From positions 5,120,168-5,184,167 of the forward strand of contig OZ020522.1 of NCBI GenBank assembly GCA_963971425.1: a DNA stretch of 64,000 bases, read 5' to 3'. The notes beneath the pieces were generated by a model. That model made no database searches. It saw nothing but the letters and a program-made list of their open reading frames with translations, and had not been told where the DNA came from. The position numbers and the translations under genes are program-made. Of the stretch, positions 1 through 10,395 are shown one piece after another (position 1 is the stretch's first letter; every line of letters starts with the position of its first letter). This stretch comes from Bryoerythrophyllum caledonicum. Lineage: Eukaryota; Streptophyta; Bryopsida; Pottiales; Pottiaceae.

Positions 1-109
1 AGGGTGTATTACGTATACTTGTTTTAGTGTATGTTTTTTGTTTATTTGATATTGGTTAGGACTCTTGATCTATTGTAGTTATCGATTGTTCTTTACACAA
101 CACAAATGC

Positions 110-858
110 ATTTTCATACCAAAAACACTTCAAAACTGCTTGTTCTTGTGCAATGAGTAACGAAGTAATAAAAAACTTTTATTTCTACATACAAACTTAG
201 GATCTAAATAAAGACTTGTTCATTAACGTCCTCACAAAATTAGAACATATTGAAATATTATAGTGTTTGAAGTAGAGAAAACCGTTCATTTTCCTCCCTC
301 CTTTGAGTGGATGAGTATACGATGACTACACTTGGTGGAAATTTTTTGCACTACTCAAGGTCTGAAAACATTACCATCATGTTAATCATGATGTTATTTC
401 CATGTGCACAAATTTTTAGAGGTAGATAAAGGATGTAGCGTATTCAAAACAAATGTGCAAGGAGTGGAGGTTCATAATTGCTAATTCACGTTTTATTTTT
501 TTGTGAACTAAATATGTTTTAGATTGATAATCCAAATGGTCAATAAAAAGGTTTACATTATATCTTGTAGTTGAAAAAATAGAATGTAAGAAATATGAAG
601 ATCGCTAACTTTTACGTGGAAAAGAAGAAGTTTTTCCTCGTACCTTGCTGGTCAAAGTGTGACAAAGTGTGAAAATGTTTGACTTAGATTATTATGCTAT
701 TTTCCACTTAATTCAAGAGATTTTTTTTGATAACATGAATGAAAATGTCCATCTACAAGTGAAATTTCATAAAATAATGTTATAAATTGACACCATAGGA
801 ACGTACCCAAACCTTCAGAGTCTCCCGAGGGACCTCTGAAGGCCTTGAGGGGTTAAAA
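110..858 (-). repeat. Partial copy of a TAACCCC-ended MITE-like repeat
   Basis: This non-coding block is the reverse complement of the repeat seen at 47767-48714 and 49007-49950. Shared stretches include the segment near 113 (CCAAAAACACTTC), the block at 465-570 and the terminal block near 792-858 ending in GAGGGGTTA. The right end matches the inverted-repeat end of the fuller copies. The left end is diverged or lost. No coding capacity is seen. Confidence 0.65.
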
Positions 859-1389
859 CAAGTTAAACAGACTATAAAGTTCGGCGATGATTTGGTCATG
901 TTGTGGGGTTGCATGACATTCCACGGCCTAGGCATATTTTGTAGAATCGAAGGAAGAATGGATCAACATTAGTACAAAAAATTCTTGTAGAGAGGTTTAA
1001 TGTACAACATTATGGCATTTGATCTTTGATCCTTCGACTTTGATTTGTCAGCATGACAATGATTCCAAACATACAGCAAAAAGTGTTTGCCAATGGCTAA
1101 GATCTCAAAAGTTTGATGTTTTTAAGTGGCTTGCACAATCTCCTGATCTAAATCCAATTAAACATATCTAGGGAAGGCTAAAATGTCGTCTTAAACAGTA
1201 TAATAGTGCTCCAATAGGAATTTTAGAGTTGTGGAAACGTATTGAAGAGTGTTGGGCTTCTATAAAACCAGAGGAGTGTAGGAGGTTGTACTATACAAAA
1301 GCATGCAAGGACAAATCCAAGCTGTCTTAGCTGCCAAAGGTAAGTGGAAAAATATTAAATTGTTTTTTTTGTTGAGGATGCAAAACTGA
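858..1389 (+). pseudogene. Tc1-like (DD34E) transposase remnant
   Basis: Translation of the plus strand gives the core of a Tc1-family DDE transposase. The block VMLWGCM...GRMD starts near 893. A QHDNDSKHTAKSV block begins at 1049. It is followed by SPDLNPIKH, with 34 residues between the Asp of QHD and the position normally filled by the catalytic Glu, which here is Lys. Two or three stops interrupt the core. A frameshift near 1300 moves the tail (QAVLAAKGKW) into another frame, ending near 1389. The N-terminal DNA-binding half and recognisable terminal repeats are not visible, so this is a dead fragment. The motif style (WGCM, DLNPIEH-like) resembles fungal and animal Tc1 more than the DD39D mariners usual in plants. 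That comparison is from memory of the families. Confidence 0.85.
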
Positions 1390-2226
1390 GGCAAGAGATA
1401 CAATTTTCTTTGAATGTAATTTTCTTGTACACATTGATGCAAAAAGGACTTTCTTTTGCACCAAATTGTAGTCCACTGAAACTACTACCTTACATAATAT
1501 TTCATTTGTGCAAATCTATTGCCAATTTTCTTGCACTAGTAATTGAATTTCAAATTACAAGAATTTGACTGAGGTTTGCCAAACAATGTATATATGTGGG
1601 CCTAAGTGCCATGTCAACACCCAACCACATAGACTAAGAGCCATCTCAGCTCTGATCTACGTATACCCAAGCCACATTGACATAGACAAAGAGCCATCTC
1701 ATTGGCCAATACATCAATTATGCAAACACGGGAACCTAGCCCTACTATATATAAGATGACCCATTTTTACTTTTAGGAACTCTTCTAAGGATTTCACAAG
1801 AAGGGAGATGTGGACAAAATCCACCCTATTTTTATATGTAAGGGACTCTACTTTTACCAAGGTGGGGTCTCCAAACGTAAACTGAGACAATACGCCCTAA
1901 CTTGACAAAAAAAACATCTAGACCTCGAAATAAGAAAGCAAAAAAAACAAGGCCCACCTCCAAAATCTCCAAAATAACGATGTAGGGGTGACTCCGCATG
2001 TCACCCCTATTTTATAGTCTTAATCCCTAAAAGACCAAGACTATGTTTCCTAGGGGGACAATTTTTTTCACTTTGACTGCACAATATCTTTCAACCATAC
2101 GGTCAAAATGCACAATTTTTTTCCACATCATCTGATACAAGTTTAGAAGAACATCCTACATTTACATTTTCAAAAAGTTCATCTTGGCAATTTTAATCAG
2201 TGGAGTAGAGATGCCAAGATTCTAGA
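1390..2226. other. Non-coding AT-rich interval with one short hairpin
   Basis: No supported gene. A 9-bp stem hairpin (AGGGGTGAC, 7-nt loop, GTCACCCCT) lies at about 1985-2009 and is followed by T-rich DNA. It may be a structured repeat end. I see no evidence that it is a functional terminator. Confidence 0.4.
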
Positions 2227-2296
2227 CTTTGTCGTAAAAGGATTAAAAGTCAAGGCATTCTAGAATGCCTTGACTTTTAATATTCTTACGACAAAG
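2227..2296. repeat. Near-perfect 70-bp fold-back hairpin
   Basis: Positions 2242-2261 and 2262-2281 are exact reverse complements of each other, a 40-bp perfect palindrome with no loop. Outside a 4-nt mismatch, 2227-2237 (CTTTGTCGTAA) pairs with 2286-2296. The structure looks like a fold-back MITE or a very recent inverted duplication. A small-RNA precursor is possible but unsupported. Confidence 0.8.
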
Positions 2297-3234
2297 GAAC
2301 CAAAATGTGGTCGGTGAGACCAATTTTTTGGAGCCACAATTGATTGAACCATTGGATTGATTTGTGGTTGTGTGCTATGTTTTCCTCCAATCGATTGAGG
2401 CGATAACAAACTATGATGATTTCTCTGAAAAAAGTGAATAAGGAAATGTACTCCTCGTGTAGATTCATTGGTGTAGAATCTATTAAATTGTAAGAATTTT
2501 CAAGGCGGCTTTAAAGGCCTCGTTGTTAAAGGATTAACGGGTTAATAGTTGGGACAACATAGAGAGCGTGACTTGATTTGGGAAAGGAGTGGAGGAAATA
2601 CTAATCAAGTGCTTGTGAACTTGGGGTACAATGGAGAAACTTTAGCTTCCATTGGGGCAGAGAAAGCCGCCGATGCGTCCCGCGGAGTTGCTGGAGCCCA
2701 GCCCGGGGTGGGCCCAAGAGCATTCATTGCCATTACTATTCATGGTGTGTAAAAGAGGAGGCATGACATTCTTTCTTTCCGTAATCAAATCTCATCCTCC
2801 CTTTCTCTTTTCTTTCCTCTTTGGGAAGGACGTTCACTAATGTGCCTGATCACCTATCCCTTGAGTCTGGGAAGCAGCTCGTCACAAATTTGTTGCCATT
2901 TCGGCAACGTGATGGGTTTGTGAGAGGTGGATTTAGTTCACTGGAAGAAAAGGGAAGATTGTGAGGAGGTTGAGGAAACATGAGAGTCTTCTAGAAGGAC
3001 CATTGGAAGGAAAGTGATGGTTGTGAGGAGGTTGAGGAGAGATGAGAGTTTTTAGAACGTGAGACGTTTTGTGAGGAGGTGGACATTTCAGTGATGGTTG
3101 CGAGAACGTTGAGGCTATTGAGAGTTCTCTAGAACGTGAGAGACAAAGACGGCATATGGGTGAAATGGGCAGTCTAGGATTGTTGTGAGGAGGCCAGAGA
3201 TTTGGGTTGTGAGAGGGGGAAATTAGGGTTTACG
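2297..3234. other. Intergenic/leader DNA with degenerate tandem repeat
   Basis: No convincing gene. From about 2900 to 3190 a degenerate unit (GTGAGGAGGTTGAGGA...GAGAGTTT...TAGAACGTGAG) is repeated three to four times with insertions. It lies directly before the small gene at 3235 and probably forms its promoter or 5' leader. Confidence 0.5.
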
Positions 3235-3513
3235 ATGGGCGACAGCAACGCTTACGCGTTCGAGGATTTGTCGCTACACCATCTCCCCGAGTGGACGAAT
3301 CTGCGCGACCTGCTGGAGGCCATCGAGGAGCAGCTGGGGCGTGAGGTGCGCGAGCAGATCGAGGACGCGCTGGACCGCGACCCCAGCGAGCGCATTAACG
3401 TGCGCGAGCTCCTGGGCGACATCCAGAATGAGCTCGGCGGCTCCTACTTCGACTCCCTGCTGCAGGAAGACGACGGCGAGAGCGGCCTAACCAGCCAAGA
3501 CTCTCGAGGATAA
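3235..3513 (+). CDS. Small acidic protein of unknown function (92 aa)
   Basis: An open frame of 92 codons starts at the ATG at 3235 (context ACGATGGG). An in-frame extension upstream has no earlier ATG. Codon use is strongly GC-rich at third positions, unlike the surrounding DNA and like the acyl-CoA synthetase exons nearby, which argues for a real host gene. The product is acidic and mainly helical in character. It starts MGDSNAYAFEDLSLHHLPEW, has a central run rich in Glu, Arg and Leu (about residues 20-60) and ends with an acidic tail. No signal peptide, membrane segment or metal site is visible. I do not recognise the family. The transcript may extend past 4030, where a TCTTTTGCAG acceptor-like site lies. 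Confidence 0.6.
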   Translation: MGDSNAYAFEDLSLHHLPEWTNLRDLLEAIEEQLGREVREQIEDALDRDPSERINVRELLGDIQNELGGSYFDSLLQEDDGESGLTSQDSRG

Positions 3514-4701
3514 CCAATTGATCATGTCTCCAAGATGATGTGAGTTTTTGAGGTTAGAAATGGAGCAGCGAGAGGCTTGGTGCGTGGTTGCGCAAGTTTT
3601 TGACGGAGGTTCTTTACGATGGGTTCGTGGAGTAGCAGCAGCAGCTGCATATGCCGCCCAGAAACGAAATGGATTCTTCTTATGGTGATTTTTGAGGATG
3701 GGTTCCTGTCTGGCTTTGCTTTGCGCAGTTTTTTGAATCCTTAGCCGTGTTCAGGTTCATGTTGAGGAGTTTAGGAGTGTATATGGTCATGAGCATACTT
3801 CTGAAATTGTAGCCGTCTTCAGGTTCATGTTGATAGACTTCAGGGGTACGAGCATGCTTTTCAAACCCTAGTCATGTTAAGGTTAGGGTTCGCGGTTGTG
3901 TAAGATTATGCTCATGCATCTCAAGCCCTAACCACCTTGATGTTGATAGACTTCATGAGCTTGTTGATAAGAATGGTTGTTTGGTTTGGGCATAATTTAG
4001 AATTGGTTTGTCTGCATTCTCTTTTGCAGTGCGTGTTGCTGAGCGCCCTTCCGAAAGGCGAGCACGGACGTTGAGGAGATTCCGCACATTTGTAAGTTGA
4101 AGACTGGAGGTGCAAATACATTGTCGGTGGTAGTAACCCGTAGCTAGACTTCGAATTTGCAGAAATCACAAGTTTTGTAGTTTCGTAGAGAGAAATTCCA
4201 TGTGTCAAATTTGATGAGTATGATACATGTTGAACAACGCTATCTGGTTCGATATTTCACAGCCGGAGATGGCACCCTCATTTTCAATGAAAGCTAACAT
4301 ATCATTTATGGTTCCGAGTCATCTTTGCAAGCTCTTTCTTTGGTTTCATCCAGGCTCTCTTCATTTTTAAATCCGCGTCCTTCCGAATGTTGCTAGTTAG
4401 TAGTTACTTCGTGACGGGTTCGTGTATGCTACGCTTGTATTCGAGCCTCCCAAAGTAAAAGTGTTCTAAGTTCTGTGAGTGCAGGTGCAGCCTCAAAAGT
4501 GAACGGTCTGAGAAGCGTCTGCTCATACGAAGGTTTCTTCTCTGCTAGGATTGTAATTGAGCCTCCAAAAGATGTCTGTTTCAAGTTTTGTGAGCAGTTG
4601 AGGAACAGGCGCTTCATATCCGGTGCAGCCCCAGATTTGAACCCCGGTAACGTGGTCTGCTCACGCTTTGTCTTTGCATTTGGTTACGTGGTTAGTGATC
4701 A
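3514..4701. other. Intergenic region between convergent genes, with local duplications
   Basis: No coding evidence. Two degenerate direct-repeat areas are visible. One is at about 3740-3965, with repeated CAGGTTCATGTTGA...GAGCATGCTT-like units. The other is at about 4425-4620, where a roughly 125-bp block containing GAGCCTCC...AAGTTTTGTGAG occurs twice. Part of this is probably the 3' untranslated region of the gene at 3235. Confidence 0.45.
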
Positions 4702-7010
4702 TCACAACTTGCTCACCACTGCAGAGAGCCTCCCCAACGCCTTCGCCGTCTCCCGGAGCTTGAACTTTTGCACCTTCCCAGTGGACGTCTTGGAGATCTC
4801 CGAGAACACAACAGTCTTCGGCACAGAGAACCCAGGCAGATTCCTCCTACAAAACGCAATAATGGCGTCCGCCGTCACCCCTACCACGCCCTCCCTCAAC
4901 GTCACAAACGCGCACGGCGACTCGCCCCAGCGCTCGTCCGGGCGCGCCACCACCGCCACGTCCACCACATCCGGGTGTTGGAACAGCACCGCCTCCACCT
5001 CGATAGAGCTGATATTCTCTCCACCCGAGATGATGATATCCTTGGACCGATCCTTCACCTCAATGTATCCATCGGGATGGATAACCCCCAGGTCCCCCGT
5101 GTGGAACCATCCGCCTGCGAACGCTGCGCGCGTCGCGGCCTCGTCTTTGAAGTACCCCTTCATGAGGGTGCACCCGCGCACCATGATCTCGCCGATGGTC
5201 TTCCCGTCACGCGCCACAGGGTGCATGGATTGAGGATCCAAAACGTCCACGGATTGCAGCCCTATATGCTGCACGCCCTGGCGCGCCTTTATGCGAGCGC
5301 GTTCCTGTGGAGGGAGGTGATCCCACTCGCGTTTCCATGTGCACATCAGCGCTGGGCCGTAGGTTTCCGTGAGCCCGTACGAGTGCAGCACCGAGAAGCC
5401 CTGCGCTTCCATGGCGCTCAGTACGGACGGAGGCGGCGGAGCGCCGCCGGTGTAGGTTGCGACAGGGTGCTGCAGCGGCGGATAATGTGCGCTGGCGATC
5501 ATGTTGAGCACCACGGGTGCGCCACAGAGGTGCGTCACTTTGTGCTTCACGATGGAGGTGTAGATTGTTGTGACTTCCACGTTCCGGATGATGACGTTGG
5601 TGCCTGCCACTGCCGCCATGCCCCAGATGAATCCCCAGCCGTTGCAGTGGAACATGGGTACCGTCCACAGGTAGACTGACGCGTCCGTCACGCCCCAGCA
5701 CTGTACCTGGATCAGTGGCGTCAGAAACGCGCCCCTGAAATTTGCAGAGAATAGGTCAGCCCGTTAAACACTAGTAGAAAATTCGACTCTCGTCTTGTCC
5801 GAAACAACGTGCTTTTCACGAGTTGGTCATGAGTTGCAGTCAACATCCAAGAGTTGCAATCACGTTCAAGATTTGCTTCTGACAGATTGCAAAATCAAAA
5901 CTTTCGCAGAGGCTGAGCTTGTGCAAGTGTCGAGTTTAATCGGGTAACTCAGCCGTCAAACTGCTGAGGTGATCGAGCTTGTGAGCATACCTGTGGTGGT
6001 AGAGCACGCCTTTTGGACGCGACGTGGTGCCAGAGGTGTAGTTCAGGGCGATTGTTTCCCAGTCATCCTGAGGCCACTGAATCGGAAACGCAGGGTCCCC
6101 AGTCTGCAGGAGCTCCTCGTACTCAACGAGCGCTCCATAACCCGGAAGCTGGAAGTTCCGGAACTCAACTCTTCCGGAGTCCAAGGTGTCATTGATCACG
6201 ACAATGTGAGGGTGCGCGGGGGCTGAGGCGCCACTACTAGGGGTCGAGACTAGCCACATTCGGAGCGCCTCCTGCGCTGTATGCAGGTACTGTGAGTCCA
6301 CGAACAGGAGCTTCGTCTCGCTGTGGCTGAGCAACACCGAGATCGTGCGCGGATCCAGGCGCGAGTTAATGGAGTTCAGCACCGCTCTCGCCATCGGGAC
6401 CCCGAAGTTCACCTCGTAAGTTGCTGGACTGTTGGGCGACAAGATGGACACCTGCAAGAAATTATTGTAATCAATTCACAGTGCCAATTGTCCTATCTCT
6501 TTGACCACTTCTCTATCCATGTGACAAATCTAACATCGACATGATAGAGCCTAGAAAGCAGAAATAGTATCAAACCTAGCAAACTGTGGATTGCACTTCG
6601 AATTCAAACTTCTAGAGAGTATTGCACGAATATAACCCTAGATGAACAGTCACTAATTGTGGAGATTTCATTTTAATGCAAGATGGACATACTCTTAGGG
6701 CCCAAATTGTAGAGATCCGATCAAATAATGCAAGATGGACATAGTCAAAGCTCTAGACATGGAATGTTCTCTAGAGTCTACAAGGTTAGGGGGCGATGCA
6801 CAAAGATGTTACCGTTTGGCCGACGGAGACGAGCTGGGAGACTTTGGATGCGAGGCGCCGGCACCGCTCCATGGTTTGCGCCCACGTGAATCGACGCTCG
6901 CCATAGATAATCGAAGTGCGGTCGCCGAACACTGCTGCCGCGCGCTCCAGATATGTGATGGGCGTGAGAGGCACGTAGTTGGCTAAGTATTTTGGCGAGT
7001 CCGTCGCCAT
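4702..7010 (-). CDS. Peroxisomal acyl-activating enzyme / acyl-CoA synthetase (three exons)
   Basis: An AMP-binding enzyme predicted to activate a short-chain or aromatic carboxylic acid to its CoA thioester in peroxisomes. Exons on the minus strand are 7010-6813, 6451-5991 and 5734-4702. All introns are GT-AG (361 and 256 bp), and the phases join to 563 residues, the usual family length. The start is the ATG at 7010; an in-frame ATG further upstream is possible. Motifs seen are YTSGTTSRPKGV (ATP/AMP P-loop, end of exon 2), VPMFHCNGWGF, SYGLTETYGP, GWFHTGDLGVI, KDRSKDIIISGGENIS and KTSTGKVQKF, the last carrying the C-terminal catalytic Lys. The last three residues are SKL, a canonical PTS1. 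The closest relatives I recall are the plant AAE clade that includes acetate/butyrate-, benzoate- and cinnamate-CoA ligases. The exact substrate cannot be read from sequence. No disruption is seen, so it is probably functional. Confidence 0.93.
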
Positions 7011-8149
7011 ATCTGGAAGCTTGCCCTCTGCAACGCACAGCAAAGGACTCTTGGCTATGGTCTCAGGAACATGACGAACAAAGACTCCCAGCTCCGAAGT
7101 CTGAGAACATGATCAACGAGAAATTTGTGACCTTCCAACATTACTGACCGTGAGTACGACAGGTTGTGCGTGACAGCTGCAAAGCAACACTTTCTGAAAG
7201 TTTGTCGAGGTTTTGACGTTACTTTCTGAGACTCTAAGGTGAGAATTGGAGGACTGTAATACAACCAATCAGTTGTCTGAGAACTTCATAGTGAGTTGCA
7301 GCGACTTCAAACTTCTAGTGCATAAATATGAGCAGTCAATGATAGTGTTCTCTGGTCTGTAACTTTGTTGACTTCGTTGCGTAATTTTTTAATCTTCAAA
7401 TATGTGTAGTCAGGAAGTGTGGTTTCAGATTACACATATGTCTCCACATGAACTTTGATTCTGATGTTGGTCACTCTGTAGTGTTCGAATGCTGATCCTA
7501 TTTAGAAACTCATTTTTTTTCTAAAATTGGCACACACAAATTACTAGTTGGCAACTTGCGGTAGTCCTGTCAAATGAAGGGTCATTTACACTTGGGGCAG
7601 AAGGGGGTGCGGGTGCAAGAGGGTTTACCTTTTTTTAATCTCCAAGTTTGTAGGAGGGGGCGGCAAGCGGGTGCAAGAGTGGGTGCGGGTGCAATGAAGT
7701 GGGTGCGGTAAGGATGCGGGGACTCTTATTTACTACTCTCAATGGCAAGATTACTTTAAGCTCCATTTCAATTTTTTAAAATTCAATTATAATTTTGACT
7801 CTATGAGTTGCAAGTTTAAAAAAATACGACTGGAAAATTTGAAAGTTGCCTTACAGTAAAAAAGACACAATTACAACATGATAAGTCTTTTCAAGTTCAT
7901 ATTTTAATAATTTTATAAATTAAAAATACTAAGTAAAAGTTTTTTACTTTAAGATTAAATGGTCTAAATTAAAAGTAATAAATTTGAAATTCTAATTTTA
8001 TAAAGTAAATAGCAATTAAATATAAAATCGACTTTTGTACTTCTATGACCAATATAAATATTATAAATGTGCAATGTTATATTTGTTATATTCACTAAAT
8101 ATATTGAAAATTATTACTATTTTTATTAGAATCTAAAACATTTGCGGCA
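7011..8149. other. Upstream region of the synthetase gene and repeat-derived DNA
   Basis: The stretch next to 7010 should contain the synthetase promoter, but no clear TATA or initiator can be assigned. From about 7590 to 7720 a G-rich stretch repeats GGGTGCGGGTGCAA. This may be the end of the Harbinger-type element whose fragment lies downstream. The rest is AT-rich with no gene. Confidence 0.4.
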
Positions 8150-8335
8150 ATGGCAAGAATTAGTACACCTAAATTAAAACATTGCAAACAATTGATTAAT
8201 ATATGTTTGAGAGGAAGACAAAAAGAGTCTCAGATGACAATGATGAATTTTATGTGCTCATATTTCTCCTATTTTTACCTTCATTCTCATTTATTCCAAA
8301 ACAAAAAATATTATCTACCAAATAGAACTATGTGA

Positions 8336-8511
8336 TTGGACTATCGGCAAAAAGTATTCTGGGAAGAAATTTGCACGAAAGAGTGGATGCGTAGAAGGGA
8401 TCTTTTAGATAGCCGTTGGACAAAAGAGTTTAGAATGACTCATAGGCAATTTTATAAACTTGTCGAAATGTTGTCTCCATTTATCACTAAACAAAAGACA
8501 GCAATGAGGGA
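8336..8511 (+). pseudogene. PIF/Harbinger-type transposase N-terminal fragment
   Basis: About 58 residues read FWEEICTKEWMRRRDLL...RWTKEFRMTHRQFYKLVEMLSPFI. This pattern (F-x-x-x-x-RMT-x-x-x-F-x-x-L-x-x-x-L-x-P-x-I) is typical of the N-terminal helical region of Harbinger nuclease transposases. The frame is cut at about 8511, where hAT-derived sequence begins abruptly, so the DDE domain is absent. The call rests on motif memory only. Confidence 0.6.
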
Positions 8512-9680
8512 CCTTTTCAACGAAGTGTAGGCGTTGAGGGGATGGGTCTAAACACTTCCGCTACTACTACCAGAAATGGCAGACCCCCTTTGGCCGCTAC
8601 AAGGACGCCTCTTCATCCAATGGGTCAATATATACAACCGAGTGCAAGGACTAATGCTCGTGGAGGGTCTAGAGGCCGTGGAGCGACTAGAGGCCGTGAA
8701 GGAAGAAACAACGGCGAAGCATCCTCCTCAAGGCATCGTAGACGTCCCCTCCTTGGAATAGGGGCACGAGATCCGAACGTGGTTGTACAACTGTTTTTGG
8801 ACACGTATGTTCCAGGACGCTCTTCAACAACTCCGGCGTTTGTTGTTCCGAATCGAGAAATTCGTCCTACCAGCGGCCCAACCATAAATTCCGACGGCGA
8901 TGATCCTCACGTCCATCGACAAAAGAGATTCAGACGCTCGCGTTGCGATGGTGAAATAGTCGTAGAGCTTCGCAATGACAACTTTGAAATAGAGGGCTTT
9001 TGGACTACGGATGGTAGCAATGGAGAATTCTCAGATGAGAGCGGTGAAGGAGCTGATGATGACAACCGTCCAGATTGCGATGAGGCACCAGATGATGATG
9101 ATATCGTCCTTCAAGATGCGGTTATGGGTGGCCCGTCCATCGAAGGAGTGCGCAGATCGGGCCGTTTGAATAATTAAAGGACAAGAAAAGTAACTACATA
9201 TATATATGCGAAATCAAGAGAGTTGTGATAATTCATAGAAGAAGCTAGGAGAGAAAAAGGTTTCTTAGATAACTACAAGATATTACTTGGTTTGGAAGTA
9301 TGAGATTAGGGAATTGTTGTTTTATCGTGAAACTTTTAAATGTAATAAACAGATTTTGCTTCCAGACATTAAGGCCTATCCGCTCAATGATGCAAGGGCG
9401 TGGACGCCTACATGAGGGGCGGGGACATCCCCGCCCCATGGGAGGCGTCTCCGCCCCTCATGGTGACGTCCCCGCCCCTCATGGAGACGTCCCCGCCCTA
9501 GTGCTACGGTGGCGTGACACGTCCGTATGTGACGTGGCGATCACAGTAAAAATTACTTACTTGAAAAAAATTATTGGGCGCACTTCGGGCAATCCGTCCG
9601 AACCGTCCGTCCGTGCCGTCCGGACCGCCCGTCCAATTGTCCCGTCCGATCACCTCAACCCGTCCGTTATGACAACCCTG
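8512..9680 (+). mobile_element. One-ended truncated copy of the hAT element
   Basis: From GGACCTTTTCAACG (8512) to the terminal TATGACAACCCTG (9668-9680) this block is colinear with the reverse complement of about 34215-35390. It contains the C-terminal 211 codons of the hAT transposase (8542-9177, ending in GRLNN), with only a few differences, then the 3' flank, a GC-rich GACGTC array (about 9405-9500), the CCGTCCG-rich subterminal zone (9590-9667) and the terminal inverted repeat CAGGGTTGTCATA read inward. The 5' part of the element is missing. The left border falls inside a Harbinger fragment. High identity suggests a recent event. Confidence 0.88.
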
Positions 9681-10395
9681 CAGGCAGGATTGTATGCTTT
9701 TATTTGTCAACGGATTTGTCTTAATTTAACATGATCTATTTGTTCTACATGGTTAATACCTTATATCGTGTCTTTTGCTGAGGCATCTTCCCTCATTTTG
9801 CAGTCCTTTGGTCTCTTGAAATGTTGAGAATGTTGGATTGACTAGATATATTTTGACTATTTCTTTCATATGAGTGTAACATCTTTTGGAATCAATGTAT
9901 TATCTGAAAGATATGAAGCGCCATTCTAGGTATTTGCTTATTCACTGGCTAAAATTTACTTATTGAACTCCTTCAAGGTGCATGTTGTAGCATTCCTGCT
10001 AATTCTTATTATGAACTATGAATTGAACGTTGTATTGATTGGATTAATTAGCAACAAGGTACTTTTCATGCTTGGAATGTATGTCAAAGTTGAGAGTCAC
10101 TTGCTTTTTGATGGAAGAACATTTTGGATAAACTATATAGTGGGTAGATGCCAAGTGAGGTACCCCAAACCTCTATTTTATATTATAAAGTGTGAACTGA
10201 AATTCCCATTTCAGCTAGCAATTGCTAAAAAAGTGTACTCTTCAGCACTCTATGTAAGCCTACAATTGCATTTCCACATGTACATTGATGTTGAATCTAA
10301 GCCCTAAACCCCAAAATAGTATCAATCCTCAAATAGTGTATGTAAATGACACTAAGCCCTCAACTTCAAAATTAGTCTATGGATGATACTAACTT
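9681..10395. other. Non-coding interval
   Basis: AT-rich DNA between the truncated hAT copy and the decayed gene that starts at 10396. The open frame at 9963-10307 has no recognisable domain and codon use like random AT-rich DNA. I see no gene. Confidence 0.4.

Noticed and set aside
2549-2840. Two short plus-strand frames in moderately GC-rich DNA
   Set aside because: No domain, overlapping frames and no splice support. Probably a SINE-like or leader remnant, but internal promoter boxes could not be confirmed.
4475-5679. Long plus-strand frames opposite the acyl-CoA synthetase exon 3
   Set aside because: They are antisense shadows of a GC-rich coding exon with verified motifs on the minus strand.
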